Assembly: GCA_045648165.1 (NCBI GenBank)
Contig: JAZRNL010000008.1
Location: 70,384 to 134,383 of the forward strand
Reading direction: 5' to 3'
Source of the DNA: RGIG9115 sp045648165
GTDB taxonomy: Bacteria; Bacillota; Clostridia; UBA1381
Length of the DNA: 64,000 nt
Notes under the pieces: generated by a model
Databases searched by the model: none
The model's input: only the letters and a program-made list of their open reading frames with translations
What the model was told of the DNA's origin: nothing
Program-made: the position numbers and the translations under genes
Shown here: positions 32,801 to 41,184 of the stretch, piece by piece
How the letters are laid out: each line of letters starts with the position of its first letter
Position numbering within the stretch: the stretch's first letter is position 1

Positions 32801-33903
32801 TTCCTCTCCTCCTTCTTGTTAAATTTAATTTTATAGTTTATAAAAAACTCACAACCGATAATAAAAAATATAATTATACCCGTTATTATATCAGAAAATG
32901 ATGAATTGAGTCTGTAGACTTCTGAAATCTTGGATGCACCCTTTTGTAAAAAGACTATAAGAAGCGAAGTAAGCACCATAAATACAGGATTAAATTTCGC
33001 CAGCCAGGAAACCATAATAGCGGTAAAACCTCTGCCGCCGGCAGTATCACTTTTCAGTGAATGGTCTGTTCCTGCAACCAGTAAAAAACCTGCAATACCG
33101 CAGAGTGCACCTGAAATTGCCATAGTGCGAAGCACTACTTTTTTTACATTAATTCCAATATATCTGGCAGTTTTTTCACTTTCACCAACAACAGAAATTT
33201 CATATCCCTGTTTGCTATATTTAAGGTAGATGTACACAATAACAGTAAGCAAAGCAACTATTAGAATATTAATAAGATATTTCTGACCGAAAAGTGCGGG
33301 AAGCTGACCAAACTCAAGAGTTCTTGGCGTTCCCGAGCCCTTTGGCATGGACCATTCTAATGTGTAATATGCCACAATTTGTATGGCTACATAGTTCATC
33401 ATAAGAGTAAACAATGTTTCGTTTGAGTTAAATCTGGTTTTAAAATATGCAGGAACAAATCCCCAGATAGCTCCCGAAACAATACTAACGACAAACATTA
33501 TTGGTATAAGTAAATAATCAGGAATTTTACCGCCGAGAAAAATCATACACGCCGCTGTTGCAAGGCCACCTATTAATATCTGCCCTTCTGCACCTATATT
33601 CCAGAATTTCATTTTAAAAGCAGGAGTAACTGCAAGTGCTACACAAAGCAAAATCGCAGTATTCTGGAAAAGATTCCACGCAAGACGAGGAGTTCCAACA
33701 GCCCCATCTATCATCGTTATATACATTTCCAATGGATTAAGGTCTGTTAAAGAAACAGTCACAAATCCACACACAACAAGAGCAAACAGAACTGCAGCAA
33801 TTCTTATAACCCACGCCTTCCACCAAACAAGTTCATCACGTTTGATTATATGCGCCATAGCGCTGCCCAGAGCGGACCAGCATAAATTATCAAGTTTTTT
33901 CAT
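32797..33903 (-). CDS. nupP: Nucleoside ABC transporter permease (NupP/YufP type)
   Basis: A 368-residue permease with an N-terminal cytoplasmic helix and about ten membrane segments. Family landmarks are KFWNIGAEGQILIGGLATA near residue 105, ETLFTLMMNYVAIQIVAYYT, the coupling loop YEISVVGESEKTARYIGINV and GGRGFTAIMVSWLAKFNP. It starts on the last base of the ATPase stop codon and overlaps nupQ by four bases, so all three cytoplasm/membrane subunits are translationally coupled. Confidence 0.88.
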   Translation of the reverse strand: MKKLDNLCWSALGSAMAHIIKRDELVWWKAWVIRIAAVLFALVVCGFVTVSLTDLNPLEMYITMIDGAVGTPRLAWNLFQNTAILLCVALAVTPAFKMKFWNIGAEGQILIGGLATAACMIFLGGKIPDYLLIPIMFVVSIVSGAIWGFVPAYFKTRFNSNETLFTLMMNYVAIQIVAYYTLEWSMPKGSGTPRTLEFGQLPALFGQKYLINILIVALLTVIVYIYLKYSKQGYEISVVGESEKTARYIGINVKKVVLRTMAISGALCGIAGFLLVAGTDHSLKSDTAGGRGFTAIMVSWLAKFNPVFMVLTSLLIVFLQKGASKISEVYRLNSSFSDIITGIIIFFIIGCEFFINYKIKFNKKEERK

Positions 33904-35456
33904 TACTGCTCCCCTCCCTTTTCTAATTCAGTATCATTCATAGATTTTGTCATAAGAATTCCAATCTCTTCTTTTGTGGTGTTTCTTCCGTCCACAATTC
34001 CGGTTATTTTCCCGGAACCGATAACCATAATCCTATCGCAAAGCTCCACAAGAACATCAAGATCCTCGCCCACAAAAATGACCGCCACACCTTTTTTCTT
34101 TTGCTCGTTTAAAAGATTATATATTGTGTATGATGAGTTTATATCAAGACCTCTTACCGGATACGCCGCCATAAGAACTGTAGGTGAAGATGCAATTTCA
34201 CGACCGACCAGTATTTTTTGTACATTTCCTCCCGAAAGCCTTCTCACAGGAGTATGCGCAGAAGGTGTTACTACCTCAAGCCTTTCTATAATCTCTTCCG
34301 CTAAAGATTTCGGCTTTTTTCTCTGAAGAAATACAGATTTGCCTTTTTTATAGCTTCTGAGCATCATATTATCCACAATATCCATATTCCCCACAAGACC
34401 CATACCTAACCGGTCTTCGGGAACAAAAGCAAGTCTTACACCCATTTGTCTGATTTCAAGAGGAGTTTTATCACGGAGATCTTCTTTTTTGCAGGTTTTA
34501 GGATTATTATATATAATACTACCGCTATCAAGGTACTGCAGACCTGCTATAGCTTCTAAAAGCTCCCTTTGTCCGCTACCTGCTATACCCGCTATACCTA
34601 AAATTTCACCGGAACGAGCACAGAAAGAAACATTGTCAAGAAGCTTTACACCATCACGATTTATACAGTCAATATTTTCAACAACAAGTCTGTCAGAACA
34701 ATTTTCAGGTTCACTGCGCTCAATGTTGAGAGTAATCTTTTTACCCACCATCATCTCGGTAAGCTCTGCTTCGTTAGTTTCTGAGGTTTTAACCGTTCCT
34801 ACATACTCGCCTTTGCGAAGAACAGCCACATTATCAGAAAGCGAAAGAACTTCGTGAAGCTTATGAGTAATAATTATAATAGCCTTTCCACTTTCACGCA
34901 TATTGCGAAGAACCTTAAAAAGCTTAACCGTCTCCTGAGGAGTGAGCACCGCTGTAGGCTCATCAAGGATCAGAATATCTGCACCTCTGTAAAGCACTTT
35001 TACAATCTCCACGGTTTGCTTTTCTGAAACTGACATTTCATATATCTTTTTATAAGGGTCAAGCTCAAAGCCATATTTATCGGTTATCGCCTTGATTTTT
35101 TCTATATTCCCGGGCATATCAAAGCCCTTTTCATCTGCCAGTCCCAAAACGATATTTTCTGCCGCACTAAAAACATCAACCAACTTAAAATGTTGATGTA
35201 TCATTCCTATTTTGTGTTCAAATGCATCTTTAGGTGATGCAATAACAATCTCCCTTCCATCAGCAAAAATCTGACCACTATCGGGATAGTATATACCGGA
35301 GACCATATTCATAAGAGTAGTTTTACCACTTCCGTTCTCGCCGAGAATAGAAAGTATCTCACCTTTGCAAACCTGAAGAGATATGTTCTTATTGGCAACA
35401 ACACTGCCAAAGGTTTTAGTAATGTTTCTGAGTTCAAGAGCTATATTCTTTTCCAT
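33903..35456 (-). CDS. nupO: Nucleoside ABC transporter ATPase (NupO/YufO type, double ABC)
   Basis: A 517-residue protein with two fused ABC domains, as in sugar and nucleoside importers of this class. The first has GENGSGKTT and LILDEPTAVLTPQE; the second has GIAGSGQREL as a divergent Walker A and LSGGNVQKILVGREIAS as signature, with MAAYPVRGLD in place of a canonical Walker B. The degenerate second site is normal in the family. GGAG precedes the ATG at 35456. A hairpin lies between this gene and the binding-protein gene. Confidence 0.9.
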   Translation of the reverse strand: MEKNIALELRNITKTFGSVVANKNISLQVCKGEILSILGENGSGKTTLMNMVSGIYYPDSGQIFADGREIVIASPKDAFEHKIGMIHQHFKLVDVFSAAENIVLGLADEKGFDMPGNIEKIKAITDKYGFELDPYKKIYEMSVSEKQTVEIVKVLYRGADILILDEPTAVLTPQETVKLFKVLRNMRESGKAIIIITHKLHEVLSLSDNVAVLRKGEYVGTVKTSETNEAELTEMMVGKKITLNIERSEPENCSDRLVVENIDCINRDGVKLLDNVSFCARSGEILGIAGIAGSGQRELLEAIAGLQYLDSGSIIYNNPKTCKKEDLRDKTPLEIRQMGVRLAFVPEDRLGMGLVGNMDIVDNMMLRSYKKGKSVFLQRKKPKSLAEEIIERLEVVTPSAHTPVRRLSGGNVQKILVGREIASSPTVLMAAYPVRGLDINSSYTIYNLLNEQKKKGVAVIFVGEDLDVLVELCDRIMVIGSGKITGIVDGRNTTKEEIGILMTKSMNDTELEKGGEQ

Positions 35457-35534
35457 AATAATCTCCATCTTTTAAAATATTGTATTTTTTAATAAACATG
35501 CCAACTCTGTTTATGAAAAAACGCAATTAAGTTA

Positions 35535-35564
35535 ATATAGGGCGGAAAATCTCCCGCCCTATAT
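35535..35564 (-). terminator. Intercistronic hairpin after the binding-protein gene
   Basis: ATATAGGGCGG pairs with CCGCCCTATAT over an eight-base loop, within the 118-base gap between the BMP lipoprotein and ATPase genes. It has only a weak T tract, so it probably protects or partly terminates the message to give excess binding protein. Confidence 0.7.
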
Positions 35565-35574
35565 ATAAAACCAA

Positions 35575-36801
35575 TTAGAACTTACTATTCAAAAGTGTGA
35601 TGCCATCAATCTGGAGGTCAAAGTAAGGAGCACTACGGAATTCTGATTCATGGAAATAACCGTCAGCAATTACTTCAGTATCCTTTTCATAGTTAGCATC
35701 TGTATCTACATCTGCAAAATAAGAATCAAGCTTCTTACCTTCTACAGTAAATGCACTTGTGTCAAATACATTGATTTCACCTGCAACAAGCTTAGCCTTT
35801 GCTTCATCGATAGCTTCCTTAGTTCCCTTAGCAGCAACATTTTCGTTAACATCTGTAAGCTTTACAGAACCAACTTCGAAGCCTTCGCACCAGTCAACAG
35901 CAATTTCTTCGCCATTAAGAACTGCATTTATTATATACTTGAAGTAAGGAGCCCAGTCAATTCTTGAAGAAACAATGAATGTGTTAGGACAAGCACTCTG
36001 TGTGCTTCCATTGTAGGAAACGTTAGGAACACCTGCGTTTTCACAAGCTGTGGGAGCACCCATAGAGTCGGCATGCTGGCTGATAAGAACACAGTTGTTG
36101 CTCAAAAGCTTTGTAGCAGCTTCTTTTTCAAGAGCTTCGTCATACCAGCTGCCTGTGAACTGAACTTCCATTGTTACACTGGGGCATACAGACTTTGCGC
36201 CAAGGTAGAAAGATGTGTAACCTGAAACAACTTCAGCATAGGTATAAGCACCTACATAACCCATCTTTGCCTGGTCAGCTGTAATCTTGCCGCTTTCAAT
36301 CATTTCGTTGAGCTTCATACCAGCAGCGATACCTGCAAGATATCTACCCTCGTAAATTGATGCGAATGCATTATGGAAATTAGGAACATTTTCTGTATGA
36401 GCAGTTGTACCTGTTGCATGGCAGAATTCTACTTCCGGGAATTCCTTAGCAGCCTTCAACATATAAGGCTCATGACCGAAGCTATTTGCAAATACGATAT
36501 TGCAACCCTGGTCTGCAAGGTCTGCAGCTGCTTCATAACATTCGTTACCTTCAGGAATATTTGTTTTGAAAATAACCTGTTCAGATTTGAGACCAAGCTC
36601 TGCAGTAGCTGCTTCTGCTGCTTCAAGGAAATTCTTGTCATATGTTGAGTTTTCATCGTGCAAGAAAATGAAACCAATCTTGAAATCAGCCATAGCGCTT
36701 GTGTTTGATGCTGTTGTGTCTTTGTTGTCGCAAGCTGTAAGAATGCCAAGAGCTGATACAAGCATTACAACAACAAGAAGTACTGAAAAAATCTTTTTCA
36801 T
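35575..36801 (-). CDS. BMP-family nucleoside-binding lipoprotein
   Basis: A 408-residue exported lipoprotein: the signal MKKIFSVLLVVVMLVSALG ends in the lipobox LTAC, so the mature protein is anchored through that Cys. A Thr/Ser/Asn-rich linker follows, then the BMP (basic membrane protein) fold with ADFKIGFIFLHDENSTYDKN, IVFANSFGHEPYMLKAAKEF, YEGRYLAGIAAGMKLNEM and QHADSMGAPTACENAGV. BMP proteins bind purine nucleosides. The ATG at 36801 has AGGAGG upstream. It lies 61 bases after xpt and should be co-transcribed with it. Confidence 0.9.
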   Translation of the reverse strand: MKKIFSVLLVVVMLVSALGILTACDNKDTTASNTSAMADFKIGFIFLHDENSTYDKNFLEAAEAATAELGLKSEQVIFKTNIPEGNECYEAAADLADQGCNIVFANSFGHEPYMLKAAKEFPEVEFCHATGTTAHTENVPNFHNAFASIYEGRYLAGIAAGMKLNEMIESGKITADQAKMGYVGAYTYAEVVSGYTSFYLGAKSVCPSVTMEVQFTGSWYDEALEKEAATKLLSNNCVLISQHADSMGAPTACENAGVPNVSYNGSTQSACPNTFIVSSRIDWAPYFKYIINAVLNGEEIAVDWCEGFEVGSVKLTDVNENVAAKGTKEAIDEAKAKLVAGEINVFDTSAFTVEGKKLDSYFADVDTDANYEKDTEVIADGYFHESEFRSAPYFDLQIDGITLLNSKF

Positions 36802-36862
36802 TTTGTTACCTCCTGCCTTTTCCGGCAAATTATTTATGTAAAAAAGCTTTACATACAAAATA

Positions 36863-37435
36863 TTAATTACGGAAAGTCAAGGAATTATCAGACATAGATT
36901 CAATAATAGCAAGAGAATCAACTCTGATACCTTTACTCCTTAACTCGTCGCCTCCACCCTGAAAGCCTTTTTCGATTGCAATTGCACAGCCTGCAAGGCC
37001 GGCTCCTGCCTGATTTAAAATATCAATCAGACCTGTCAATGCATTTCCTTTGGCGAGGAAATCATCTATAAGAAGAACATTATCAGTTTCAGATAAATAT
37101 TCTTTACTCACTACCGCATCATATACATTTTTTCGTGTGAAAGACTCAACCCTTGACGAATAAACCTTGTCCGAAATATTTCCTGACTTGTCCTTTTTTG
37201 CAAAAACAACCGGAACATTCATAAATTGTGCCGCAGCAAAGGCTATAGGGATTCCTGAGGTTTCTATAGTAAGAATTTTATTAACACCTGATTTTTCATA
37301 AACAGCCGCAATTTCTTTGCCCATTTCAAGCAAAAATGAAACATCTATACAATGATTAAGAAAACAATCTACCTTGAGTATATTCCCCGGCAAAACCGTT
37401 CCCTCTTTCAATATTTTTTCTTCAAGTGCCCTCAT
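36863..37435 (-). CDS. xpt: Xanthine phosphoribosyltransferase
   Basis: Purine salvage enzyme converting xanthine and PRPP to XMP. The sequence of 190 residues starts MRALEEKILKEGTVLPGNIL and has the family's LTIETSGIPIAFAAAQFM, the PRPP-binding loop VLLIDDFLAKGNALTG and AIAIEKGFQGGGDEL. It heads the purine transporter operon, which implies that nucleosides or bases brought in are salvaged at once. Its short leader (about 48 bases) contains no purine riboswitch. Confidence 0.94.
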   Translation of the reverse strand: MRALEEKILKEGTVLPGNILKVDCFLNHCIDVSFLLEMGKEIAAVYEKSGVNKILTIETSGIPIAFAAAQFMNVPVVFAKKDKSGNISDKVYSSRVESFTRKNVYDAVVSKEYLSETDNVLLIDDFLAKGNALTGLIDILNQAGAGLAGCAIAIEKGFQGGGDELRSKGIRVDSLAIIESMSDNSLTFRN

Positions 37436-37489
37436 ACATATCCCCCAGTCAAAAGAATATCACATTAATAACTAAATTAAGATGCAACA

Positions 37490-37518
37490 ATTATATCACG
37501 TAATTTCCTAAAAGTCAA
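37490..37518 (-). promoter_or_regulatory. Promoter of xpt-nucleoside transporter operon
   Basis: Minus strand TTGACT (37518-37513), 17-base spacer, TATAAT (37495-37490). The leader to the xpt ATG is about 48 bases. Confidence 0.8.
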
Positions 37519-37611
37519 CAAATTTCGCACCTTATAATACCGACATTTTAATCAAAAATATGACCATAATTTTGGTAGAATTTACATTAGATGTAAAACG
37601 TATGACAAAAC

Positions 37612-37672
37612 AGCTAAATTAAATTCGCTCTTAGCCTGCGAAGGTCATATAGCTACCACAGGAAATTTAGCT
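37612..37672. repeat. Intergenic inverted repeat near the tRNA pair
   Basis: AGCTAAATT (37612-37620) is repeated inverted as AATTTAGCT (37664-37672), enclosing AAATTCGCTC and CCTGCGAAGG. It lies in the otherwise gene-free 37519-37709 stretch. Similar AATTAAAT-CG arms occur in the element at 12461-12559 beside tRNA-Leu. Confidence 0.35.
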
Positions 37673-37709
37673 AAATTTGTCAATTTTGCCAGTGCAAGCA
37701 AATTTTAAC

Positions 37710-37750
37710 AAAAAAAAAGACATTTTTCTTTGTAGAAAAAAGTCTTTTTT
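37710..37750 (-). terminator. Terminator of the tRNA-Pro/tRNA-Val transcript
   Basis: Minus strand AAAAAGACTTTTTTCT pairs imperfectly with AAGAAAAATGTCTTTTT and runs into T, directly after the encoded CCA of tRNA-Val. Confidence 0.8.
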
Positions 37751-37826
37751 TGGTGGGAGTTACAGGGCTCGAACCTGTGACATCCTGCTTGTAAGGCAGA
37801 CGCTCTCCCAGCTGAGCTAAACTCCC
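37751..37826 (-). tRNA. tRNA-Val (anticodon TAC)
   Basis: On the minus strand a 76-base tRNA starts GGGAGTTTAGCTCAGCTGGG and ends AACTCCCACCA, CCA encoded. The acceptor stem GGGAGTT/AACTCCC is perfect; the anticodon loop CTTACAA gives TAC, and the T arm is CAGGTTCGAGCCCTG. Confidence 0.97.
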
Positions 37827-37831
37827 ATTCG

Positions 37832-37908
37832 TGGTCGGGATGACAGGATTCGAACCTGCGGCCCTCTGGTCCCAAACCAGATGCGCTACCAAGCTGCGCT
37901 ACATCCCG
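37832..37908 (-). tRNA. tRNA-Pro (anticodon TGG)
   Basis: On the minus strand a 77-base tRNA starts CGGGATGTAGCGCAGCTTGG and ends CATCCCGACCA, CCA encoded. The anticodon stem-loop CTGGTTTGGGACCAG gives TGG, and the T arm is CAGGTTCGAATCCTG. It lies five bases upstream of tRNA-Val and is probably transcribed with it. Confidence 0.97.
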
Positions 37909-38014
37909 TTATCCGACATATCTCTTTGCGACTTGGATATAATACCATAAAATTCATCATATTTCAAACCATTACAAAGCTTATTTTTCTAAATTATGTT
38001 TGTAATTCGCTTTA

Positions 38015-39043
38015 TTACTTTGTTTTTCTTAATAATACACCGTTTTTCTTTATTTTAATAACGCAATATATCGTCAATATCAGCACCGCATAACCTGTAT
38101 ACTCGTACAACCCGGTTACGATTGTTGTAAATCCCAAAGATGACAGAAGCCATCCAAAACTGATTACAATTGCAGGAATTGTTCTGTTATTATTTTGATT
38201 TGACTTAAATTTGAGACATATACCATATGCATTTGCAACTGCGCTCGATAATACAGATGCAAATACAACAAAAACGTATATATGCATAAAACCACTTCCC
38301 TGCCTTGCTGCAAGTGTCAGCATCGGCATTTCACCAAGATTGATTTTCCCGTAAAATATACTGATTATTATCCATATTAAAGAGAGAGCGCAAAAGCTCA
38401 TAAATCCTGACATCAACCCTGCAAGCTTACATTCCTTTTCACATTTAACATAACGTGCCCAATCGCATATGACAGGGCACACTGCAAAAGCATTGTACGC
38501 CGTATAAACCGCGGACGAAGTTATCATCGATGTAAAATTAAAAAACACATTTACACTTCTGTTCTTGAGCATATAAAAAGCACAAAAAACTATCATAAAT
38601 ACTATAATAAATCCAGCTATTCCTCCCCAATTTACAATCTTTTCCGGAGGCACACAAAGCATATAAAAACAAAGAACACAAAAAGCAAATGCCATCAAAA
38701 CCCTTGGCGAGCCAAACGTAATATACATCATTTCAACAAACGCGCTTATCATAGCTCCAAGGAGAATGAGCATAAACAAACACATCAAGCCACTTGCAAA
38801 CCTTGCAGTTTTTCTACCACAAAACAAATTCATAAGAGCTTCAAATGTATACACTTTATATTTACTACATAGAGAAAGAAGAAAATACGCAACAAAACCA
38901 AACCCTGCTGATGTCAGAACAACACCTGCAAAGCTCAGATTTCCAAATCTCACGAAATAGTATACAGTTTCGCTCCCAGATGCAAATCCTGCTCCTATAA
39001 CTGCCGCAAGGTATGCAAGTGTAATTTTCAGTGCATTTTTCAA
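38015..39043 (-). CDS. YkvI-like membrane transporter (APC superfamily)
   Basis: About 342 residues with some ten membrane segments. The opening ALKITLAYLAAVIGAGFASG then SE is the first helix of YkvI-type proteins, whose GAGFASGxE motif recalls the substrate site of APC/LeuT-fold carriers. Later segments include YTAYNAFAVCPVICDWARYV and VFASVLSSAVANAYGICLKF. A TTG start at 39043 is proposed: GAGGTGG stands five bases before it, whereas the upstream ATGs have no ribosome site. The substrate is unknown. It is a single-gene unit between tRNA-Pro and the divergent LOG gene. Confidence 0.75.
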   Translation of the reverse strand: MKNALKITLAYLAAVIGAGFASGSETVYYFVRFGNLSFAGVVLTSAGFGFVAYFLLSLCSKYKVYTFEALMNLFCGRKTARFASGLMCLFMLILLGAMISAFVEMMYITFGSPRVLMAFAFCVLCFYMLCVPPEKIVNWGGIAGFIIVFMIVFCAFYMLKNRSVNVFFNFTSMITSSAVYTAYNAFAVCPVICDWARYVKCEKECKLAGLMSGFMSFCALSLIWIIISIFYGKINLGEMPMLTLAARQGSGFMHIYVFVVFASVLSSAVANAYGICLKFKSNQNNNRTIPAIVISFGWLLSSLGFTTIVTGLYEYTGYAVLILTIYCVIKIKKNGVLLRKTK

Positions 39044-39115
39044 AAAAACCACCTCATAATTATAAATATTCATCATAGAATATATATATTAAAAATGAAT
39101 TTTATATTACAATAA

Positions 39116-39144
39116 TTGACTTTCATTCGTTTTTAATATATAAT
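39116..39144 (+). promoter_or_regulatory. Promoter of the LOG-family gene
   Basis: TTGACT (39116-39121), 17-base spacer, consensus TATAAT (39139-39144), 30 bases before the start codon. Confidence 0.8.
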
Positions 39145-39174
39145 ATTATAATACTATGATTCGGAGGGATAATT

Positions 39175-39753
39175 ATGAGAATATGTGTATACGGTGCGGC
39201 AAGCAATGCCATAGCACAAGAATTTATAACAACTACCGAAGAACTTGGACGTGAAATCGCAAGAAGAGGTCACAGTATGGTATATGGCGCAGGCGCAAAC
39301 GGTCTTATGGGTGCCGTGGCAAGAGGTTGCCACGAGCAAGGAGCGCATATTATAGGTGTTGCACCTGAATTTTTCAACGCAGACGGTGTACTTTTCGAAC
39401 ACTGCGATGAGCTTATCAGGACAGAAACAATGCGCGAAAGAAAACAGATTATGGAAGATAAAGCAGATGCATTTATAATCGTACCCGGCGGAATTGGAAC
39501 ATATGAGGAGTTTTTTGAGATACTTACACTTAAGCAATTAAGACGCCACACAAAACCCATGGTTGTGTTTAATATAAACGGTTATTACGACACAATGCAA
39601 CAGTTTATGATAAACGGTATAGAAAAAAACTTTATGAAAGAAGGCTGTCTTGAGCTTTATGAAGTATGCACAAGAATAGATGAAATTTTCACATACATTG
39701 ACAATTACGTTCCTGAAGTCCACGACCTTTTATATTACAAAGAAATCAAATAA
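39175..39753 (+). CDS. LOG family protein (nucleoside 5'-monophosphate phosphoribohydrolase)
   Basis: A 192-residue Rossmann-like enzyme with the LOG signature PGGIGTYEEFFEILTLKQL and the preceding MRERKQIMEDKADAFIIV. The N-terminus has the GAASNAIAQEF and YGAGANGLMGAVARG nucleotide-binding loops. The family cleaves adenosine- or cytokinin-type monophosphates to the base and ribose 5-phosphate; TIGR00730-type members were once called lysine decarboxylases. GGAGGG stands before the ATG. It is monocistronic. Confidence 0.9.
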   Translation: MRICVYGAASNAIAQEFITTTEELGREIARRGHSMVYGAGANGLMGAVARGCHEQGAHIIGVAPEFFNADGVLFEHCDELIRTETMRERKQIMEDKADAFIIVPGGIGTYEEFFEILTLKQLRRHTKPMVVFNINGYYDTMQQFMINGIEKNFMKEGCLELYEVCTRIDEIFTYIDNYVPEVHDLLYYKEIK

Positions 39754-39764
39754 TGCAAAAAATC

Positions 39765-39814
39765 CCCACAGTATTAGCGGTGTGTTCTCAAGGGCACTCA
39801 GCTAATACTGTGGG
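39765..39814 (-). terminator. Long-stem hairpin, minus-strand terminator-like
   Basis: CCCACAGTATTAGC (39765-39778) pairs perfectly with GCTAATACTGTGGG (39801-39814). The T run (GATTTTTTG) follows on the minus strand only, so it would stop transcription coming from the xylB relic. Confidence 0.7.
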
Positions 39815-39895
39815 ACGGATCACATTATCATCCTTGTCGAGAATGACAAGTCCGTGCATCTGCCCTGCAGCAGACATACCTTTGATTTCGTCGGG
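39788..39895 (-). pseudogene. Xylulokinase fragment (xylB relic)
   Basis: Minus-strand codons encode PDEIKGMSAAGQMHGLVILD then KDDNVIRP and a short unrelated end to a TGA at 39788. GQMHGLVILD and DNVIRP are the conserved segment near residues 75-95 of xylulokinase. Everything before and after in the kinase is missing. The fragment abuts the AraC fragment at 39895/39896 with no gap, which marks a deletion or recombination junction. Confidence 0.75.
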
Positions 39896-40165
39896 GTTGA
39901 AACAGGATTCAGCTATTCTTATCTTTCAAGATATTTCAAAAAAATTGTTGGTATTTCTTACAACAAATATGTTAATCAGTACAGAACAAGCAATGCATGC
40001 TATATTCTTAGCAATTCAGACTCTACTGTTATTCAATGTGCCCTTGATTCAGGATACGACTCACTTAGAAGCTTTAACAGAAACTTCAGGAATGCCTTGG
40101 AGTTTCACCAACAGACTACAGACAAAAACAAAAAACAACAAGTTAGAGCAAAATTCAAAATTTAA
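39896..40165 (+). pseudogene. AraC-family DNA-binding domain fragment
   Basis: The plus strand encodes VETGFSYSYLSRYFKKIVGI, SYNKYVNQYRTSNACYILSN and VIQCALDSGYDSLRSFNRNF, that is, nearly the whole two-helix-turn-helix C-terminal domain of an AraC regulator. The N-terminal sensor half is missing and the reading frame has no ribosome site. It starts at the exact point where the xylB fragment ends. Since AraC regulators often control xylose genes, the two scraps may come from one lost pentose locus. Confidence 0.75.
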
Positions 40166-40276
40166 TTCAAACAATATACTTTATATTGACTGCGCCAAAT
40201 TCTTATGTTAAATAAATACAAATATTTTTCACTTTGAGATTAACACAAGCAAACAATTATACCAAGGAGTTTTAAT

Positions 40277-41143
40277 ATGCATAACACAGGTTTTACCCTC
40301 AATAAAATTCTTTCCGTAAATTCTTTGAGAACTGCTTATGATGATATAAAAAGATTTGACTTTTTCTTCAGCGGAGAACAACATGATTTCTGGGAATTTG
40401 TATATGTGGCAAGCGGAACCGTGGGAGCTACTGCTGACAACAGAGTGTATGAACTCTCAGCAGGTCAGGTAATATTTCATAAGCCTATGGAGTTTCACAA
40501 GCTCTGGTCTACAGGCGGTACCGAGCCACACGTTATAATTATGTCGTTTGACGCATGCGGTCCCGGAATGAAAGATTTTGAAAACAGTATTTTTCTTATG
40601 CCCCAAACCGCATCAAAGCAACTATTTAAGATTTTTGAAGAAATCGACCAGCTTTTTACGCGCTCTTCAAATCTTTCACTCCACCTTAAAGAAGAACCGG
40701 ACGAATATTCCCTGAATTTACTTGCTCTACATATGGAAATGCTTCTTCTTGAAATTCTGAAGGGTAAAAAACAAAAAGTTTCCGAGGATGAACACGCAGG
40801 TGCAGAAACCTACAGAACAATCATTGACATGATGAACGACAACATAAACAAGAACCTTACAATATCAGATTTCGCAAACCTTTGTAATATAAGTGAAAGC
40901 TACCTCAAGAAAATTTTCACCAAGTATTCGGGAAGCGGTCCCGCAAAATATTTCTTAAGGCTTAAAATATCAAGAGCCTGTACAATGCTTTTAAACGGTG
41001 CGACTGTTACCCAGGTAAGCAAACACCTGGAATTTGCAAACCAGCAGTATTTCAGTACGGTGTTCAAAAGAGAAACAGGCTATAGCCCCACAGTGTATAA
41101 AAAGAGAATACTTGTTGAAGGCAATAAAGAAACAAGACGATAA
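40277..41143 (+). CDS. AraC family transcriptional regulator
   Basis: A 288-residue regulator. A cupin-like sensor fills the first half (GEQHDFWEFVYVASGTVGAT, then FHKPMEFHKLWSTG); the C-terminus has two helix-turn-helix motifs (ISDFANLCNISESYLKKIFT; VTQVSKHLEFANQQYFSTVF) and the usual closing GYSPTVYKK. AAGGAG precedes the ATG. It is convergent with uxaC and separated from it by a bidirectional terminator; control of the uronate gene is plausible but not shown. It is not the source of the fragment just upstream, whose sequence differs. Confidence 0.9.
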   Translation: MHNTGFTLNKILSVNSLRTAYDDIKRFDFFFSGEQHDFWEFVYVASGTVGATADNRVYELSAGQVIFHKPMEFHKLWSTGGTEPHVIIMSFDACGPGMKDFENSIFLMPQTASKQLFKIFEEIDQLFTRSSNLSLHLKEEPDEYSLNLLALHMEMLLLEILKGKKQKVSEDEHAGAETYRTIIDMMNDNINKNLTISDFANLCNISESYLKKIFTKYSGSGPAKYFLRLKISRACTMLLNGATVTQVSKHLEFANQQYFSTVFKRETGYSPTVYKKRILVEGNKETRR

Positions 41144-41180
41144 AATGCTTGCCGTGATGTGATATCACGGCAAGCATTTT
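41142..41180. terminator. Bidirectional terminator between AraC gene and uxaC
   Basis: A perfect 17-bp stem, AAAATGCTTGCCGTGAT / ATCACGGCAAGCATTTT, loop GTGAT, with T runs on both strands. Confidence 0.92.
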
Positions 41181-41184
41181 TATC

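Noticed and set aside
37436..37560. Possible purine riboswitch upstream of xpt
   Set aside because: The leader from the promoter to the xpt start is only about 48 bases and none of the conserved riboswitch core elements are present.
37680..37892. Open frame over the tRNA-Val and tRNA-Pro genes
   Set aside because: It reads antisense or through two perfect tRNAs, has no ribosome site and resembles common spurious annotations.
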